From contig NZ_JAVJQO010000006.1 of the NCBI RefSeq assembly GCF_040218225.1, forward strand, positions 1 through 64,000: DNA of 64,000 nucleotides. Reading direction: 5' to 3'. Below are positions 7,984-15,951 of this stretch, in pieces. Every line of letters begins with the position of its first letter. Position 1 is the first letter of the stretch. This DNA comes from Gracilimonas sp. GTDB lineage: Bacteria; Bacteroidota; Rhodothermia; Balneolales; Balneolaceae. The notes under the pieces are model-generated. The model ran no database searches. It saw nothing but the letters and a program-made list of their open reading frames with translations, and was not told the DNA's origin. Made by a program: the position numbers and the translations under genes.

Positions 7984-10884
7984 ATGAAAAGCAGGTTCTC
8001 TATAGCTTTTTTTGTCTTAATTGGATTTTTGCTGCTGAATACTACAGTGACTTCTGCCCAAAGTTTATCCGAATTTCTATTTGGACAAACAGTTAAAAAT
8101 TTTCCCGAAAAAAAACTCGATAAAAGTTCGAAGGAGTATCTAGACTCACTGATTGTTAACACCTCCCTTGAAGAGAAAATCGGACAACTGTTTTTTATTC
8201 CGGCAGAAGGTGAGTTCACAAACCGGGACGACCGTAGCTTCAAACAGCTCGAAGAAATGGTTCAGAAGCACCATGTAGGTGGAATCATTTTCATGCATGG
8301 TGATATTTACGGGCAGGCTATCATGACCAACAAACTGCAGCGTATGGCTAAGTTCCCCCTCTGGATTTCACAGGATATGGAATATGGTGCGGCTATGCGG
8401 GTGTCTGGTACTACACGATTTACACCGGCTATGGGAGTTGCTGCGAGTGGTGACAAACGCAACGCTTTCATGATAGGTAAAATCACGGCTATTGAAGCAA
8501 AAGCGTTAGGAGTTCACCAGATTTACGCGCCCGTTTTAGATGTAAACAACAATCCAGACAACCCGGTCATCAATGTGCGATCTTTTTCCGGCGACCCTCA
8601 GATTGTATCTGATTTTGGCACGGCCTTTATGCAGGGTGTACAAAGCGAAGGAATGGTGGCTACTGCCAAGCACTTTCCCGGACATGGGGATACCGATGTA
8701 GATTCTCACAGTGACCTCCCCGTGGTAGATTATGACTACAACCGCCTGGATTCTCTCGAGCTCATTCCATTTCGCGCAGCTATAGACGGAGGCATTCAGA
8801 GTGTGATGAGTGCCCATATTGCCTTTCCGAATCTGAATACCAACGAGTTCCTGCCCGGCACTCTCGATTCCGTTATACTGGGAAGCATCCTTACTGATTC
8901 CCTGAAATTTGACGGTATGGTTGTTACCGATGGGCTTGAAATGAAAGGCATCACCTCCAAATACTCTCCGGGCCGGGCTGCTGTACGGGCTCTGAATGCG
9001 GGTGCAGACATCATGCTCATTAGTCCGGATGTTTTCACAGCTATCAATGAAGTACAGAAAGCGGTTGAGAAAGGCGAAATCACCGAAGAACGCATTAATA
9101 AATCCTTTGCCAAACTCATGCTTTGGAAACAACAGTATGGGCTTTTTGATGGTGAAAACCAGGTGGAAATCGATGAACTTGACACAAAAATAAATACGGC
9201 TTTTCATGAAGCTGAAGCACGCCGTATTGCCCGGGAATCAGTAACACTGCTCAAAAATGAAAAGAACCTCCTGCCTCTGCTGCCCTCAAAATACCCGGAA
9301 ATTATGGTGGTTTCTGTAGCTGACGACCGCTCAGGCCGCACCGGTTCAGACTTTGTGAGAGAACTAAGAGATTATCATCCTGATGTTTCTTTTCATATCT
9401 ATGATGAAAGAACAAGCGAGGTCGATAAAAGAAGGATACTGAATAAAGCAGATGACGTTGACCTGATTATCATCGGTTCTTTTTTGCATCTGAAAAATGG
9501 CCAGACCGTTCACTTGAATTCAGAGCAACAATACTTTTTAGATAACCTGATCAAAAGCAGAAAACCAACGCTGCTGGTCTCATTCGGAAATCCTTATGTG
9601 CTTTCAGATTTAAGTAATACGGACGCTCACGTACTGGGCTGGCATAATTCTTCTCATCAGGTGCACGGAGTAGTCCCCGCCCTTTTCGGCGCCAGCAAGA
9701 TTAGCGCAAAACTCCCTATCGAAATTCCCGGACTTTACTCATTGGGAACAGGTTTGGAAATGGATCATTCTACGCTTCGATTTGGGGAACCGGAAGAGGT
9801 GAATTTAGACCATGAAAAGCTATTTGAAGTCGACAGGATTATTAATAATGCCATCAAAGACTCCGTATTTCCGGGAGCAGTAGTTGGGATCGTTAAAGAT
9901 GGCGTTCTGGCTTATAACCGCGGATATGGGTATCAGGACTATGCTAAAACGGAGGCGGTAAGAGATACAGATGTATACGACCTGGCATCCATCACAAAAG
10001 TAATGGCAACCACTACAGCTGCCATGAAATTAGTGGACCGCGGAGAACTGAAACTGGATGACCCGGTAGCTAAATACATCAAAGAATTTAAAACCCCTGA
10101 AAAGAAAGAAATAACCATTCGGGATCTGCTGCTTCACCAAAGCGGGCTCCCAGCCTTCCGCGTTTATGTTGATTCGCTCAAATCAAGAGGTCAGATTGTA
10201 GAGGCCATAAAGAACGAACCCCTGATTTATGAAACCGGAACTCAATATATCTACAGTGATCTTGGAATGATTCTTTTAGGTGAAATTATTCATGAAATAA
10301 GTGGCCTCCGGCTTGACCGCTTTATGAGAAATGAATTCTATTTCCCGCTGAATATGTACAGTACTTTTTTCAATCCTCATAGAAACAGCAGCTGGCTGGT
10401 TTCCAGGATTGCTCCAACCGAAATCGATACCGTCTTTGACCGTGGTGTTGTAAAAGCCCGGGCTCATGACGAACGTGCCTACTTTATGGACGGGGTAGCA
10501 GGACACGCAGGCTTATTCTCCTCTGCAATCGATATGGCTAAATTTAGTACCATGCTGCTAAACGGGGGCGTCTACTCAGGCAAGCAGTACTTAAAACCCG
10601 AAACAATTCAACTTTTCACCAGTAAGCAATCCGAATTAAATGAACGAGGGCTTGGCTTCGACAGGAAAAGTCCCTCCGGTTTCTCTACTGCAGGGCAATT
10701 AGCCAGTGAAAATGCCTTTGGACATACCGGGTTTACAGGTACCAGTATTTGGATTGACCCTGACAAGAATATGGCCGTTATTCTATTAACCAACCGTACT
10801 TATCCATATCGATCGTATGGAAAAAGAATCAGTGAAATAAGGGCCAAAGTTGCAGATGCAGCTTATTCCGCAATAACTAATTGA
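7984..10884 (+). CDS. GH3 beta-N-acetylhexosaminidase (NagZ-type) fused to a serine beta-lactamase/transpeptidase-like domain
   Basis: A 966-residue two-enzyme protein with a signal peptide ending TSAQ, so it acts outside the cytoplasm. The first half is a family-3 glycoside hydrolase. It carries the NagZ-subgroup loop KHFPGHGDTD (229-238), which supplies the His-Asp general acid, and the nucleophile Asp316 in VVTDGLEM. A GH3 C-terminal domain follows. From about residue 610 comes a beta-lactamase-fold domain with Ser669-x-x-Lys672 (SITK), a Tyr-Ser-Asp triplet in YIYSDLGM and a HTG box. This GH3 plus beta-lactamase arrangement recurs in Bacteroidota and suggests cell-wall sugar and peptide or ester trimming. 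The cytidine deaminase gene follows one base later. Confidence 0.92.
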   Translation: MKSRFSIAFFVLIGFLLLNTTVTSAQSLSEFLFGQTVKNFPEKKLDKSSKEYLDSLIVNTSLEEKIGQLFFIPAEGEFTNRDDRSFKQLEEMVQKHHVGGIIFMHGDIYGQAIMTNKLQRMAKFPLWISQDMEYGAAMRVSGTTRFTPAMGVAASGDKRNAFMIGKITAIEAKALGVHQIYAPVLDVNNNPDNPVINVRSFSGDPQIVSDFGTAFMQGVQSEGMVATAKHFPGHGDTDVDSHSDLPVVDYDYNRLDSLELIPFRAAIDGGIQSVMSAHIAFPNLNTNEFLPGTLDSVILGSILTDSLKFDGMVVTDGLEMKGITSKYSPGRAAVRALNAGADIMLISPDVFTAINEVQKAVEKGEITEERINKSFAKLMLWKQQYGLFDGENQVEIDELDTKINTAFHEAEARRIARESVTLLKNEKNLLPLLPSKYPEIMVVSVADDRSGRTGSDFVRELRDYHPDVSFHIYDERTSEVDKRRILNKADDVDLIIIGSFLHLKNGQTVHLNSEQQYFLDNLIKSRKPTLLVSFGNPYVLSDLSNTDAHVLGWHNSSHQVHGVVPALFGASKISAKLPIEIPGLYSLGTGLEMDHSTLRFGEPEEVNLDHEKLFEVDRIINNAIKDSVFPGAVVGIVKDGVLAYNRGYGYQDYAKTEAVRDTDVYDLASITKVMATTTAAMKLVDRGELKLDDPVAKYIKEFKTPEKKEITIRDLLLHQSGLPAFRVYVDSLKSRGQIVEAIKNEPLIYETGTQYIYSDLGMILLGEIIHEISGLRLDRFMRNEFYFPLNMYSTFFNPHRNSSWLVSRIAPTEIDTVFDRGVVKARAHDERAYFMDGVAGHAGLFSSAIDMAKFSTMLLNGGVYSGKQYLKPETIQLFTSKQSELNERGLGFDRKSPSGFSTAGQLASENAFGHTGFTGTSIWIDPDKNMAVILLTNRTYPYRSYGKRISEIRAKVADAAYSAITN

Positions 10885-10885
10885 T

Positions 10886-11590
10886 ATGAGCTGGAAGCTA
10901 CTTTACGAATATGTATACGTGCCGTATTCACAGAATAAAAGTGCGTGCGTTGTAGAAAGCAAAACAGGCAGATTTTATGCCGGAGTCAGAATTGAGAATA
11001 TTTCCTACCCTCTTACTATTCCGGCCGTTCAGGCAGCTTGTGCAATCTGTTTGAGTGAAGGTGAAGTTCCCGCTAAAATTTATGTAGATGATTCAGATTC
11101 AGAGCAACTGGATTATTGGGCTAAAGAATTTGAGCTGGAAATCATAGAAACGGAGAATCCCCCGCTCGATAAGCTGGAAGATCTGTTTCATAACTCTGAT
11201 ATAGAATCAGATCCATTGCCAAAATTGAAAGCATTGCTGGATAAGGCAGTCATCCCCAACTCTGATTTCCCGGTATCCGCGCTACTATTTACAAAAGATG
11301 GATATTTTGAGGGCGTGAACGTGGAGGTTAGCGAATGGACACACGGCATCTGTGCCGAGCGCGTTGCCCTTGCCAAAGCCTTTGCAGCTGGTAAAACCGA
11401 ATTCACCCGTATGGAAATACATACCAAAAAAGGTGAGATAAGCAGTCCGTGTGGCGCATGCAGGCAAGTTATATCTGAGTTGTTGCCATATCATGAACTA
11501 AAACTCCACCATGCTGATGGAACCCTTTCAGAGCATCTTTCCATAGATTTGCTGCCCTTTAGTTTTAAATCTTCTGCTCTGAAAAAATAA
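10886..11590 (+). CDS. cdd: Cytidine deaminase, two-lobed with degenerate N-terminal lobe
   Basis: 234 residues; the enzyme converts cytidine to uridine in pyrimidine salvage. The C-terminal lobe holds the full site: Cys156-Ala-Glu158 in HGICAERVA, with Glu as proton shuttle, and Cys189/Cys192 in SPCGACRQV as the other zinc ligands. The N-terminal lobe (about 8-95) keeps the fold pattern, for example YVPYSQNKSACVV and NISYPLTIPA. It has IPA where the CAE motif should be and no PCxxC, so it cannot bind zinc. E. coli Cdd has the opposite order, live lobe first. The start codon follows the GH3 stop by one base, indicating coupling. Confidence 0.85.
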   Translation: MSWKLLYEYVYVPYSQNKSACVVESKTGRFYAGVRIENISYPLTIPAVQAACAICLSEGEVPAKIYVDDSDSEQLDYWAKEFELEIIETENPPLDKLEDLFHNSDIESDPLPKLKALLDKAVIPNSDFPVSALLFTKDGYFEGVNVEVSEWTHGICAERVALAKAFAAGKTEFTRMEIHTKKGEISSPCGACRQVISELLPYHELKLHHADGTLSEHLSIDLLPFSFKSSALKK

Positions 11591-11681
11591 GCGGTGATTT
11601 TAAATGGAATTCATGTGAAATTGGTTCGTCATCAATAACCAGAAAGACTAATTTTAAGTCCACTAAAAATCTATACCACTT

Positions 11682-12326
11682 ATGCCGATTAACTTTATTG
11701 CGGTACTTGATCACCAACATTTGGAAAACTCCATTTTTCTCACCGCTTTTGCAAAGTCATTAGCCCGGCTTGGTGATCGCAAAGGACTCGTAATTCATGG
11801 TGACAGCCCCTACACCGACCGGCTCATACAAACAGGCATGATGAGAGAGGACGCTCGCCTCAGGGCTATTAAAGACCTGAATAAACGACTTGTAGGATTA
11901 TTTGCCGATCAGGGTATACCCACCATCGGTATTCATGGGTTCCAAAAAGGATTAATCAAAATGGAGGGTGACACATTCAGCCTGGAAAAAGAAGCGTTAG
12001 ACGCGCATCATGCTTCCCCCAACCTATTGATTTCGAACCTTGTGGAGCATAATGGTGACCCAAAACACATTCCCTTGCCCGAATTTACCCGTTCTATCTC
12101 CCTTGAACTGGAGCACGCTGAGATTCTTTTATTCTCTAAAAATGAAAAAGATGAAATCCTGATTTCAGAAACCGAAAAAAAGCTATCCTGGGATAATTTA
12201 CCTACTGAATTCGCTGAGAGCACACTTCCTGAAGAATTTCAAAATTTTAATCACCCGGTGAAATTGGCTACGGCTACCGATTTTGCCAACTGGCCTTCAC
12301 TTAAAAAAGTGACAAAAATTGAGTGA
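11682..12326 (+). CDS. Conserved hypothetical protein, amino-acid-kinase-fold-like
   Basis: 214 residues, no signal peptide and no membrane segment. The stretch around residues 38-90 (VIHGDSPYTDRLIQTGM, REDARLRAIKDLNKRLVGLF, DQGIPTIGIHGF) resembles the N-terminal half of N-acetylglutamate-kinase-type amino-acid kinases. There the sequence would read VHGGG, followed by a helix and a second glycine loop. Here the glycine-rich phosphate loop is HGDS rather than HGGG, and the protein is shorter than a kinase (about 260-300 residues). It may be a degenerate sugar or nucleotide binder. The resemblance is by eye only. Confidence 0.5.
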   Translation: MPINFIAVLDHQHLENSIFLTAFAKSLARLGDRKGLVIHGDSPYTDRLIQTGMMREDARLRAIKDLNKRLVGLFADQGIPTIGIHGFQKGLIKMEGDTFSLEKEALDAHHASPNLLISNLVEHNGDPKHIPLPEFTRSISLELEHAEILLFSKNEKDEILISETEKKLSWDNLPTEFAESTLPEEFQNFNHPVKLATATDFANWPSLKKVTKIE

Positions 12327-12461
12327 TTTCGAAAAAAAGTTTAAAATTTATACTAAAAAAGCACTTTTTAATTTGACTCAATATAACCGAATGAATAGCT
12401 TCAACGCACTTTCTGAAAACAGAAAATTTTTAACTAAATAATAATTTAACGGAGCTACATA

Positions 12462-12638
12462 ATGAGTAGAGTTGAAGAAATCAAAAACCTCGTAGAAGAA
12501 ACCACTGTAGAAATGGAAAAATTCTACGACAAGGGCAACAAAGCAGCGGGTACACGTGCACGTAAAGGCCTTCAAGAATTAAAAAAATTAGCTCAGGAGA
12601 TCCGTCTTGAGATTCAGGACATCAAAAACAAAGACTGA
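12462..12638 (+). CDS. Histone H1-like (Hc1-type) DNA-binding protein
   Basis: A 58-residue gene that short-ORF cutoffs miss. The GGAG ribosome-binding site lies 8 bases upstream of ATG. The protein is a highly charged helix with the conserved core KFYDKGNKAAGTRARKGLQE followed by LKKLAQEIRLEIQ. This core matches the small bacterial histone H1-like proteins found across Bacteroidota, related to the N-terminal part of chlamydial Hc1. It presumably binds and compacts DNA in the nucleoid. It is monocistronic, with a leader of more than 100 bases and a strong terminator immediately after, consistent with high expression. Confidence 0.88.
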   Translation: MSRVEEIKNLVEETTVEMEKFYDKGNKAAGTRARKGLQELKKLAQEIRLEIQDIKNKD

Positions 12639-12660
12639 TTTTTACAGCTCTAAGTTTTTA

Positions 12661-12690
12661 AAAAAGCCGCTTAAATAAGCGGCTTTTTTT
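12661..12690 (+). terminator. Rho-independent terminator of the histone H1-like gene
   Basis: A 12-bp perfect stem, AAAAAGCCGCTT at 12661-12672 against AAGCGGCTTTTT at 12677-12688, with an AAAT loop and a run of seven T residues. It starts 22 bases after the stop codon. Confidence 0.92.
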
Positions 12691-12741
12691 ATATCTATAC
12701 ATTAAGTATCTAGCAAATCACTTTTAAACGAACACAATACC

Positions 12742-13638
12742 ATGAGATTTCTACCTGCAATTCTTCTTTTTGCTTTCCTGCTTTCCTGCTCCTCTCCTCA
12801 TAATCCCGAAACCCTGAATGAACTGGAAACGCTTATCAATTCCAGGTTATCTGAGCTGGAGGGAACCTTTGGTGTTTCGTTTAAGAGTCTGCAAAACCCT
12901 GAACTTTCCATCGCTATTAATGAGGATGAGCGATTTCATGCGGCCAGCACCATGAAAACCCCGGTAATTATCGAGCTTTATAATCAGGCTGAACAAGGAG
13001 AGTTTTCCGTGCAAGACTCCATAGTAGTTCAGAACGAATTTGTGAGTATTGTAGACAGTTCTACCTTTACCATGGAAGTATCAGAAGATAGTGAGCAGGA
13101 CCTGTATGCGCTATTAGGTAAGAAAACTACGCTTTACCATCTTGCTTATGAGATGATTACAAGAAGCAGCAACCTTGCCACAAACATTCTGATTGATTTC
13201 CTGGATGCAAAAAAAGTAACTGCTACCATGCGTGAAATGGGTGCTGACAGTATTGAAGTGCTTCGGGGAGTGGAAGACATTAAAGCTTATGAAGCCGGAC
13301 TCAGTAACACAACCACTCCTGAAGATCTCAGAATTATCTTTGAACAGCTTGCCGGGGGTGATCTGCTATCTTCAGAATCAAAAGATGAGATTTTAAAAAT
13401 TCTGAAAGACCAGAAATACAACGATATGATTCCGGTTAACCTTCCGGAAGGTACTGTGGTAGCCCATAAAACAGGCTGGATTACCGGCGTCCATCACGAC
13501 TCTGGTATTGTCTACATGCCCGATGGAAGTTCTTTTGTCCTTGTCTTTCTTTCAAAAAACGCCCCTGACCGTGAATCAGTGCTGGCAGCTTCAGCTGATA
13601 TCGCTGAATACTGCTATAACTTTATGAACGCGCAATAG
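12742..13638 (+). CDS. Class A beta-lactamase-fold serine hydrolase, lipoprotein
   Basis: 298 residues with lipobox LLSC (Cys16), so it is membrane-anchored. The fold signatures of class A enzymes are all present: Ser69-Thr-Met-Lys72 (SxxK), a SSN triplet in TRSSNLATN in place of SDN, an omega-loop-like EDIKAYEAGLSNTTTP, and KTG in AHKTGWITG. It is probably an active serine hydrolase acting on beta-lactams or on peptidoglycan-related peptides. Divergent chromosomal enzymes of this sort are common in the phylum and need not confer resistance. It stands alone after a terminator. Confidence 0.82.
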   Translation: MRFLPAILLFAFLLSCSSPHNPETLNELETLINSRLSELEGTFGVSFKSLQNPELSIAINEDERFHAASTMKTPVIIELYNQAEQGEFSVQDSIVVQNEFVSIVDSSTFTMEVSEDSEQDLYALLGKKTTLYHLAYEMITRSSNLATNILIDFLDAKKVTATMREMGADSIEVLRGVEDIKAYEAGLSNTTTPEDLRIIFEQLAGGDLLSSESKDEILKILKDQKYNDMIPVNLPEGTVVAHKTGWITGVHHDSGIVYMPDGSSFVLVFLSKNAPDRESVLAASADIAEYCYNFMNAQ

Positions 13639-13712
13639 CCCGAAACCTTCTCTTCGAAACATTCACAGGGTTAGGCTTGTTATAAAAGTGAACATAAATA
13701 AAAGACGTACTT

Positions 13713-14015
13713 ATGTATCGCGATTTAGCCGACGCTGTAGAATCACTGAAAGAAAAAGGCTTTGATCACACCTACGAACTGGGAGATGACTGCATTACCT
13801 GTAAAGAAATGGAAGTGGAATACTCTACGGAAGATCTTTCCATCATTGAGACGCACAAATTTGACCAGGGAACAGACCCCGGAAGTGAGTCCACCGTTTA
13901 CGCCATCGAATCTGATAACGGAGTAAAGGGCACGCTTATCATATCATATGGCAAATATGTGGACCCTCAGAAAGCCGAACTTATAGACCGGCTCTTAGAG
14001 TCTCATGAAGCCTGA
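13713..14015 (+). CDS. Small conserved protein of the type often mislabelled phosphoribosylpyrophosphate synthetase
   Basis: 100 residues. Signature stretches are LKEKGFDHTYELGDDCITC, then EVEYSTEDLSIIETHKF, and YAIESDNGVKGTLI...YGKY. Small proteins with this layout are widespread in Bacteroidota, where databases sometimes carry the name phosphoribosylpyrophosphate synthetase. At a third of the size of a real Prs, with no PRPP-binding loop, that activity is not supported. Two cysteines in CITC could be redox or metal sites. Function unknown. It converges on the next gene with a one-base gap. Confidence 0.7.
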   Translation: MYRDLADAVESLKEKGFDHTYELGDDCITCKEMEVEYSTEDLSIIETHKFDQGTDPGSESTVYAIESDNGVKGTLIISYGKYVDPQKAELIDRLLESHEA

Positions 14016-14016
14016 A

Positions 14017-14544
14017 TTACATTCCGCTATATTTATCAGGGATGGGATTGAACTCTGATTCATGTGCCCAGTATATGGTAACCACCCACCAGCGATCTCC
14101 ATCATCAAAAAGCTGAATGCTGTTTATTCCTTTGTTGAAAGGCTCGGCATCCGATTCACTCCGCTTTGAGCCATATGTGCTGAACAGATGTACTACTCGC
14201 CCATAGTGGTGCTCCTCGCGGTGGATTTCATATTCATAAAATCCATTTTCCACAAAATATGAATCCGTATTCTCGATGAACTCTTCTGGTGTCATCACCT
14301 GGTAGACGTTCTTACCTTCCTGATTTCTTCCCGTTGGAATGAGTCTGGCTTCCGGAATTACAAGATTTCGAAAACGCTCCCAATCTCTGGGTTCTCCTTT
14401 CTCGCCGGAAATAGAAGCATATAATGCTTCTATCAGGTTGTCAATGCTTTCTACATCTTTAGCACGCTGTTCTTCACTCACTTGCGCATTTATGGTAGCG
14501 CCAGCAAATACGATAAGAATAAATAATATGATCGTTCTCTTCAT
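14017..14544 (-). CDS. Secreted SnoaL/NTF2-like protein
   Basis: 175 residues with a signal peptide ending INAQ. The mature part fits the cone-shaped NTF2-like fold: an opening helix (VESIDNLIEALYASI), acidic middle strands and a final strand pair QLFDDGDRWWVVTIYW. Such domains bind small hydrophobic ligands or act as simple hydrolases or isomerases; nothing here fixes a substrate. The gene lies 12 bases downstream of a second NTF2-like gene on the same strand, so the two are probably co-transcribed paralogues. Confidence 0.7.
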   Translation of the reverse strand: MKRTIILFILIVFAGATINAQVSEEQRAKDVESIDNLIEALYASISGEKGEPRDWERFRNLVIPEARLIPTGRNQEGKNVYQVMTPEEFIENTDSYFVENGFYEYEIHREEHHYGRVVHLFSTYGSKRSESDAEPFNKGINSIQLFDDGDRWWVVTIYWAHESEFNPIPDKYSGM

Positions 14545-14556
14545 TTGTATCTCTTT

Positions 14557-15027
14557 TTAAGATTCAACACAATTGGACTGACGATTTGTATCGACTATGA
14601 AAAATATTTTCCAGTCTCCGTCTTTCTTCACAAGCTGAAATGAATTCACCCCACAGTGCGAAAAGGTATCTCCCCTGTAAAATTCAAAAGGAGTCCATAC
14701 CGTAGCGAGATTACCATCAATATTAATGTCATAGCTTCCAATGCGTTCGTCCCAGACTTCATTTTTGGGAGAACCGATAGCATTTAAAAATGCAGCAAGA
14801 TTACCGGTATTAACCATTACTTCGCCATTCTGGTTGGTTGCCACCCTCTTCATAATTGCATCTTTAGTGAAAGCATCGGCCACCATGGCGCTATCGCTTG
14901 CTCTCATTCCATCAAAGAGCTGTTCTATGGTAGCTTGTACATCTTTGGCATCCTGAGTTTGAGCATTCACTGATTCAGGAACGGTAAACAAAAGGACTGC
15001 AACTGTTAAAAGTAAAAAGTGCTTCAT
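14557..15027 (-). CDS. Secreted NTF2-like (putative lumazine-binding type) protein
   Basis: 156 residues, signal peptide ending VNAQ. The pattern VQATIEQLFDGMRASDSAMV ... FTKDAIMKRV ... GVNSFQLVKKDGDWKIFFI is characteristic of the NTF2/SnoaL-like superfamily, in the branch often annotated as putative lumazine-binding. It is first in a two-gene unit with its downstream paralogue. Two cysteines (SHCGVN and QSNCVES) could form a disulfide in the periplasm. No enzymatic role can be assigned. Confidence 0.72.
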   Translation of the reverse strand: MKHFLLLTVAVLLFTVPESVNAQTQDAKDVQATIEQLFDGMRASDSAMVADAFTKDAIMKRVATNQNGEVMVNTGNLAAFLNAIGSPKNEVWDERIGSYDINIDGNLATVWTPFEFYRGDTFSHCGVNSFQLVKKDGDWKIFFIVDTNRQSNCVES

Positions 15028-15215
15028 CGTAAATCGGTTTGGTTAAGGGTTGAACCGAATTACGGAATAATTTTTGACAAGTTTGTATAAAAATGTAATC
15101 CCGGCAATATCTTATCTATTATTTTAAATGCAATATTAACATAAATATGCTATATGTATCTTAACTTTAGCTTTTTATCCTAAAACCACACCCTCAATAA
15201 TTGATCAATCGTTTT

Positions 15216-15893
15216 ATGAGTCCATTCCAAAAAAATTTGCTGAAATTTGTCTTCCTTTTTTCTTTTCTGCTAATCTCTTCACAACTATTCGCGCAAACAG
15301 ATCCTTCCCCAAAGCACTCACTCAAGAAAAGTTCGAAAGCACTTCAATTTCAGATCAATAACAATTTTAGTTTGTCCTCTTTTTCCGGTTCAATGCTCTC
15401 CTACAAAAAGCAAGTTACAAATAGCCGGGCACATAGATTAGGACTTAGCCTGGGTTCGAGGTTTAGAAGTTCAGACATCGAAGATGACCCTAATGAAAGG
15501 AATAATACTAACTCCAATAACAATCTTTCTTTTAGTTACACATGGATGAATTATGTGAATCCCGATGCTCAAATTAAATTCTATTATGGCTTTGGTCCTG
15601 GGGTTGATGCTGGTTTTCAGAAATCAGAAATGGATGAGATCAACAGTAAACGAACCACCAAAGAGTATACAATTGGGTTATCTGCATTGGGCTATACAGG
15701 AGTTGAATGGTTTTTTCATCCATCAATAAGCCTCCACGTTGAATATCAAATTTCCGCAACCGCAAGCTACACACAGAATCAAAGTATCAATAAAAATAAA
15801 CCAGCTGATAATACGGTTAAACAGATAATAAATGAGAGAGAGTTCGCCTTTGGCGGAAATGGAGTCCGCTTCGGATTATCAGTTTACTTCTAA
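15216..15893 (+). CDS. Predicted outer-membrane beta-barrel protein
   Basis: 225 residues from ATG; an in-frame TTG 15 bases upstream is an alternative start. A long hydrophobic signal ends LFAQ. The mature part alternates polar and aromatic residues in short strands (YTWMNYVNPDAQIKFYYGFG, WFFHPSISLHVEYQIS) and ends FGLSVYF with a terminal Phe, as barrel proteins inserted by BamA do. The internal region is Asn/Lys rich. No family could be named with confidence. It is isolated between a divergent promoter region and a bidirectional terminator. Confidence 0.65.
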   Translation: MSPFQKNLLKFVFLFSFLLISSQLFAQTDPSPKHSLKKSSKALQFQINNNFSLSSFSGSMLSYKKQVTNSRAHRLGLSLGSRFRSSDIEDDPNERNNTNSNNNLSFSYTWMNYVNPDAQIKFYYGFGPGVDAGFQKSEMDEINSKRTTKEYTIGLSALGYTGVEWFFHPSISLHVEYQISATASYTQNQSINKNKPADNTVKQIINEREFAFGGNGVRFGLSVYF

Positions 15894-15896
15894 AAA

Positions 15897-15926
15897 AATA
15901 GCCCTGACCAAATGATCAGGGCTATT
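15897..15926. terminator. Bidirectional intrinsic terminator
   Basis: The stem AATAGCCCTGA (15897-15907) / TCAGGGCTATT (15916-15926) is an 11-bp perfect match with an 8-base loop. It lies between the beta-barrel gene and the E2 gene, which converge on it, with A-rich flank on the left. Confidence 0.8.
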
Positions 15927-15951
15927 GAATGAATTGGTTACTGGCTTAAAT

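Noticed and set aside
8536-9207. 223-codon minus-strand open frame within the GH3 fusion gene
   Set aside because: Antisense to conserved catalytic motifs of the GH3 domain and has no recognisable domain.
12742-13638. Acquired antibiotic-resistance gene
   Set aside because: The class A fold motifs are present, but the protein is a divergent lipoprotein with an SSN triplet and no mobile element nearby. A resistance role cannot be claimed.
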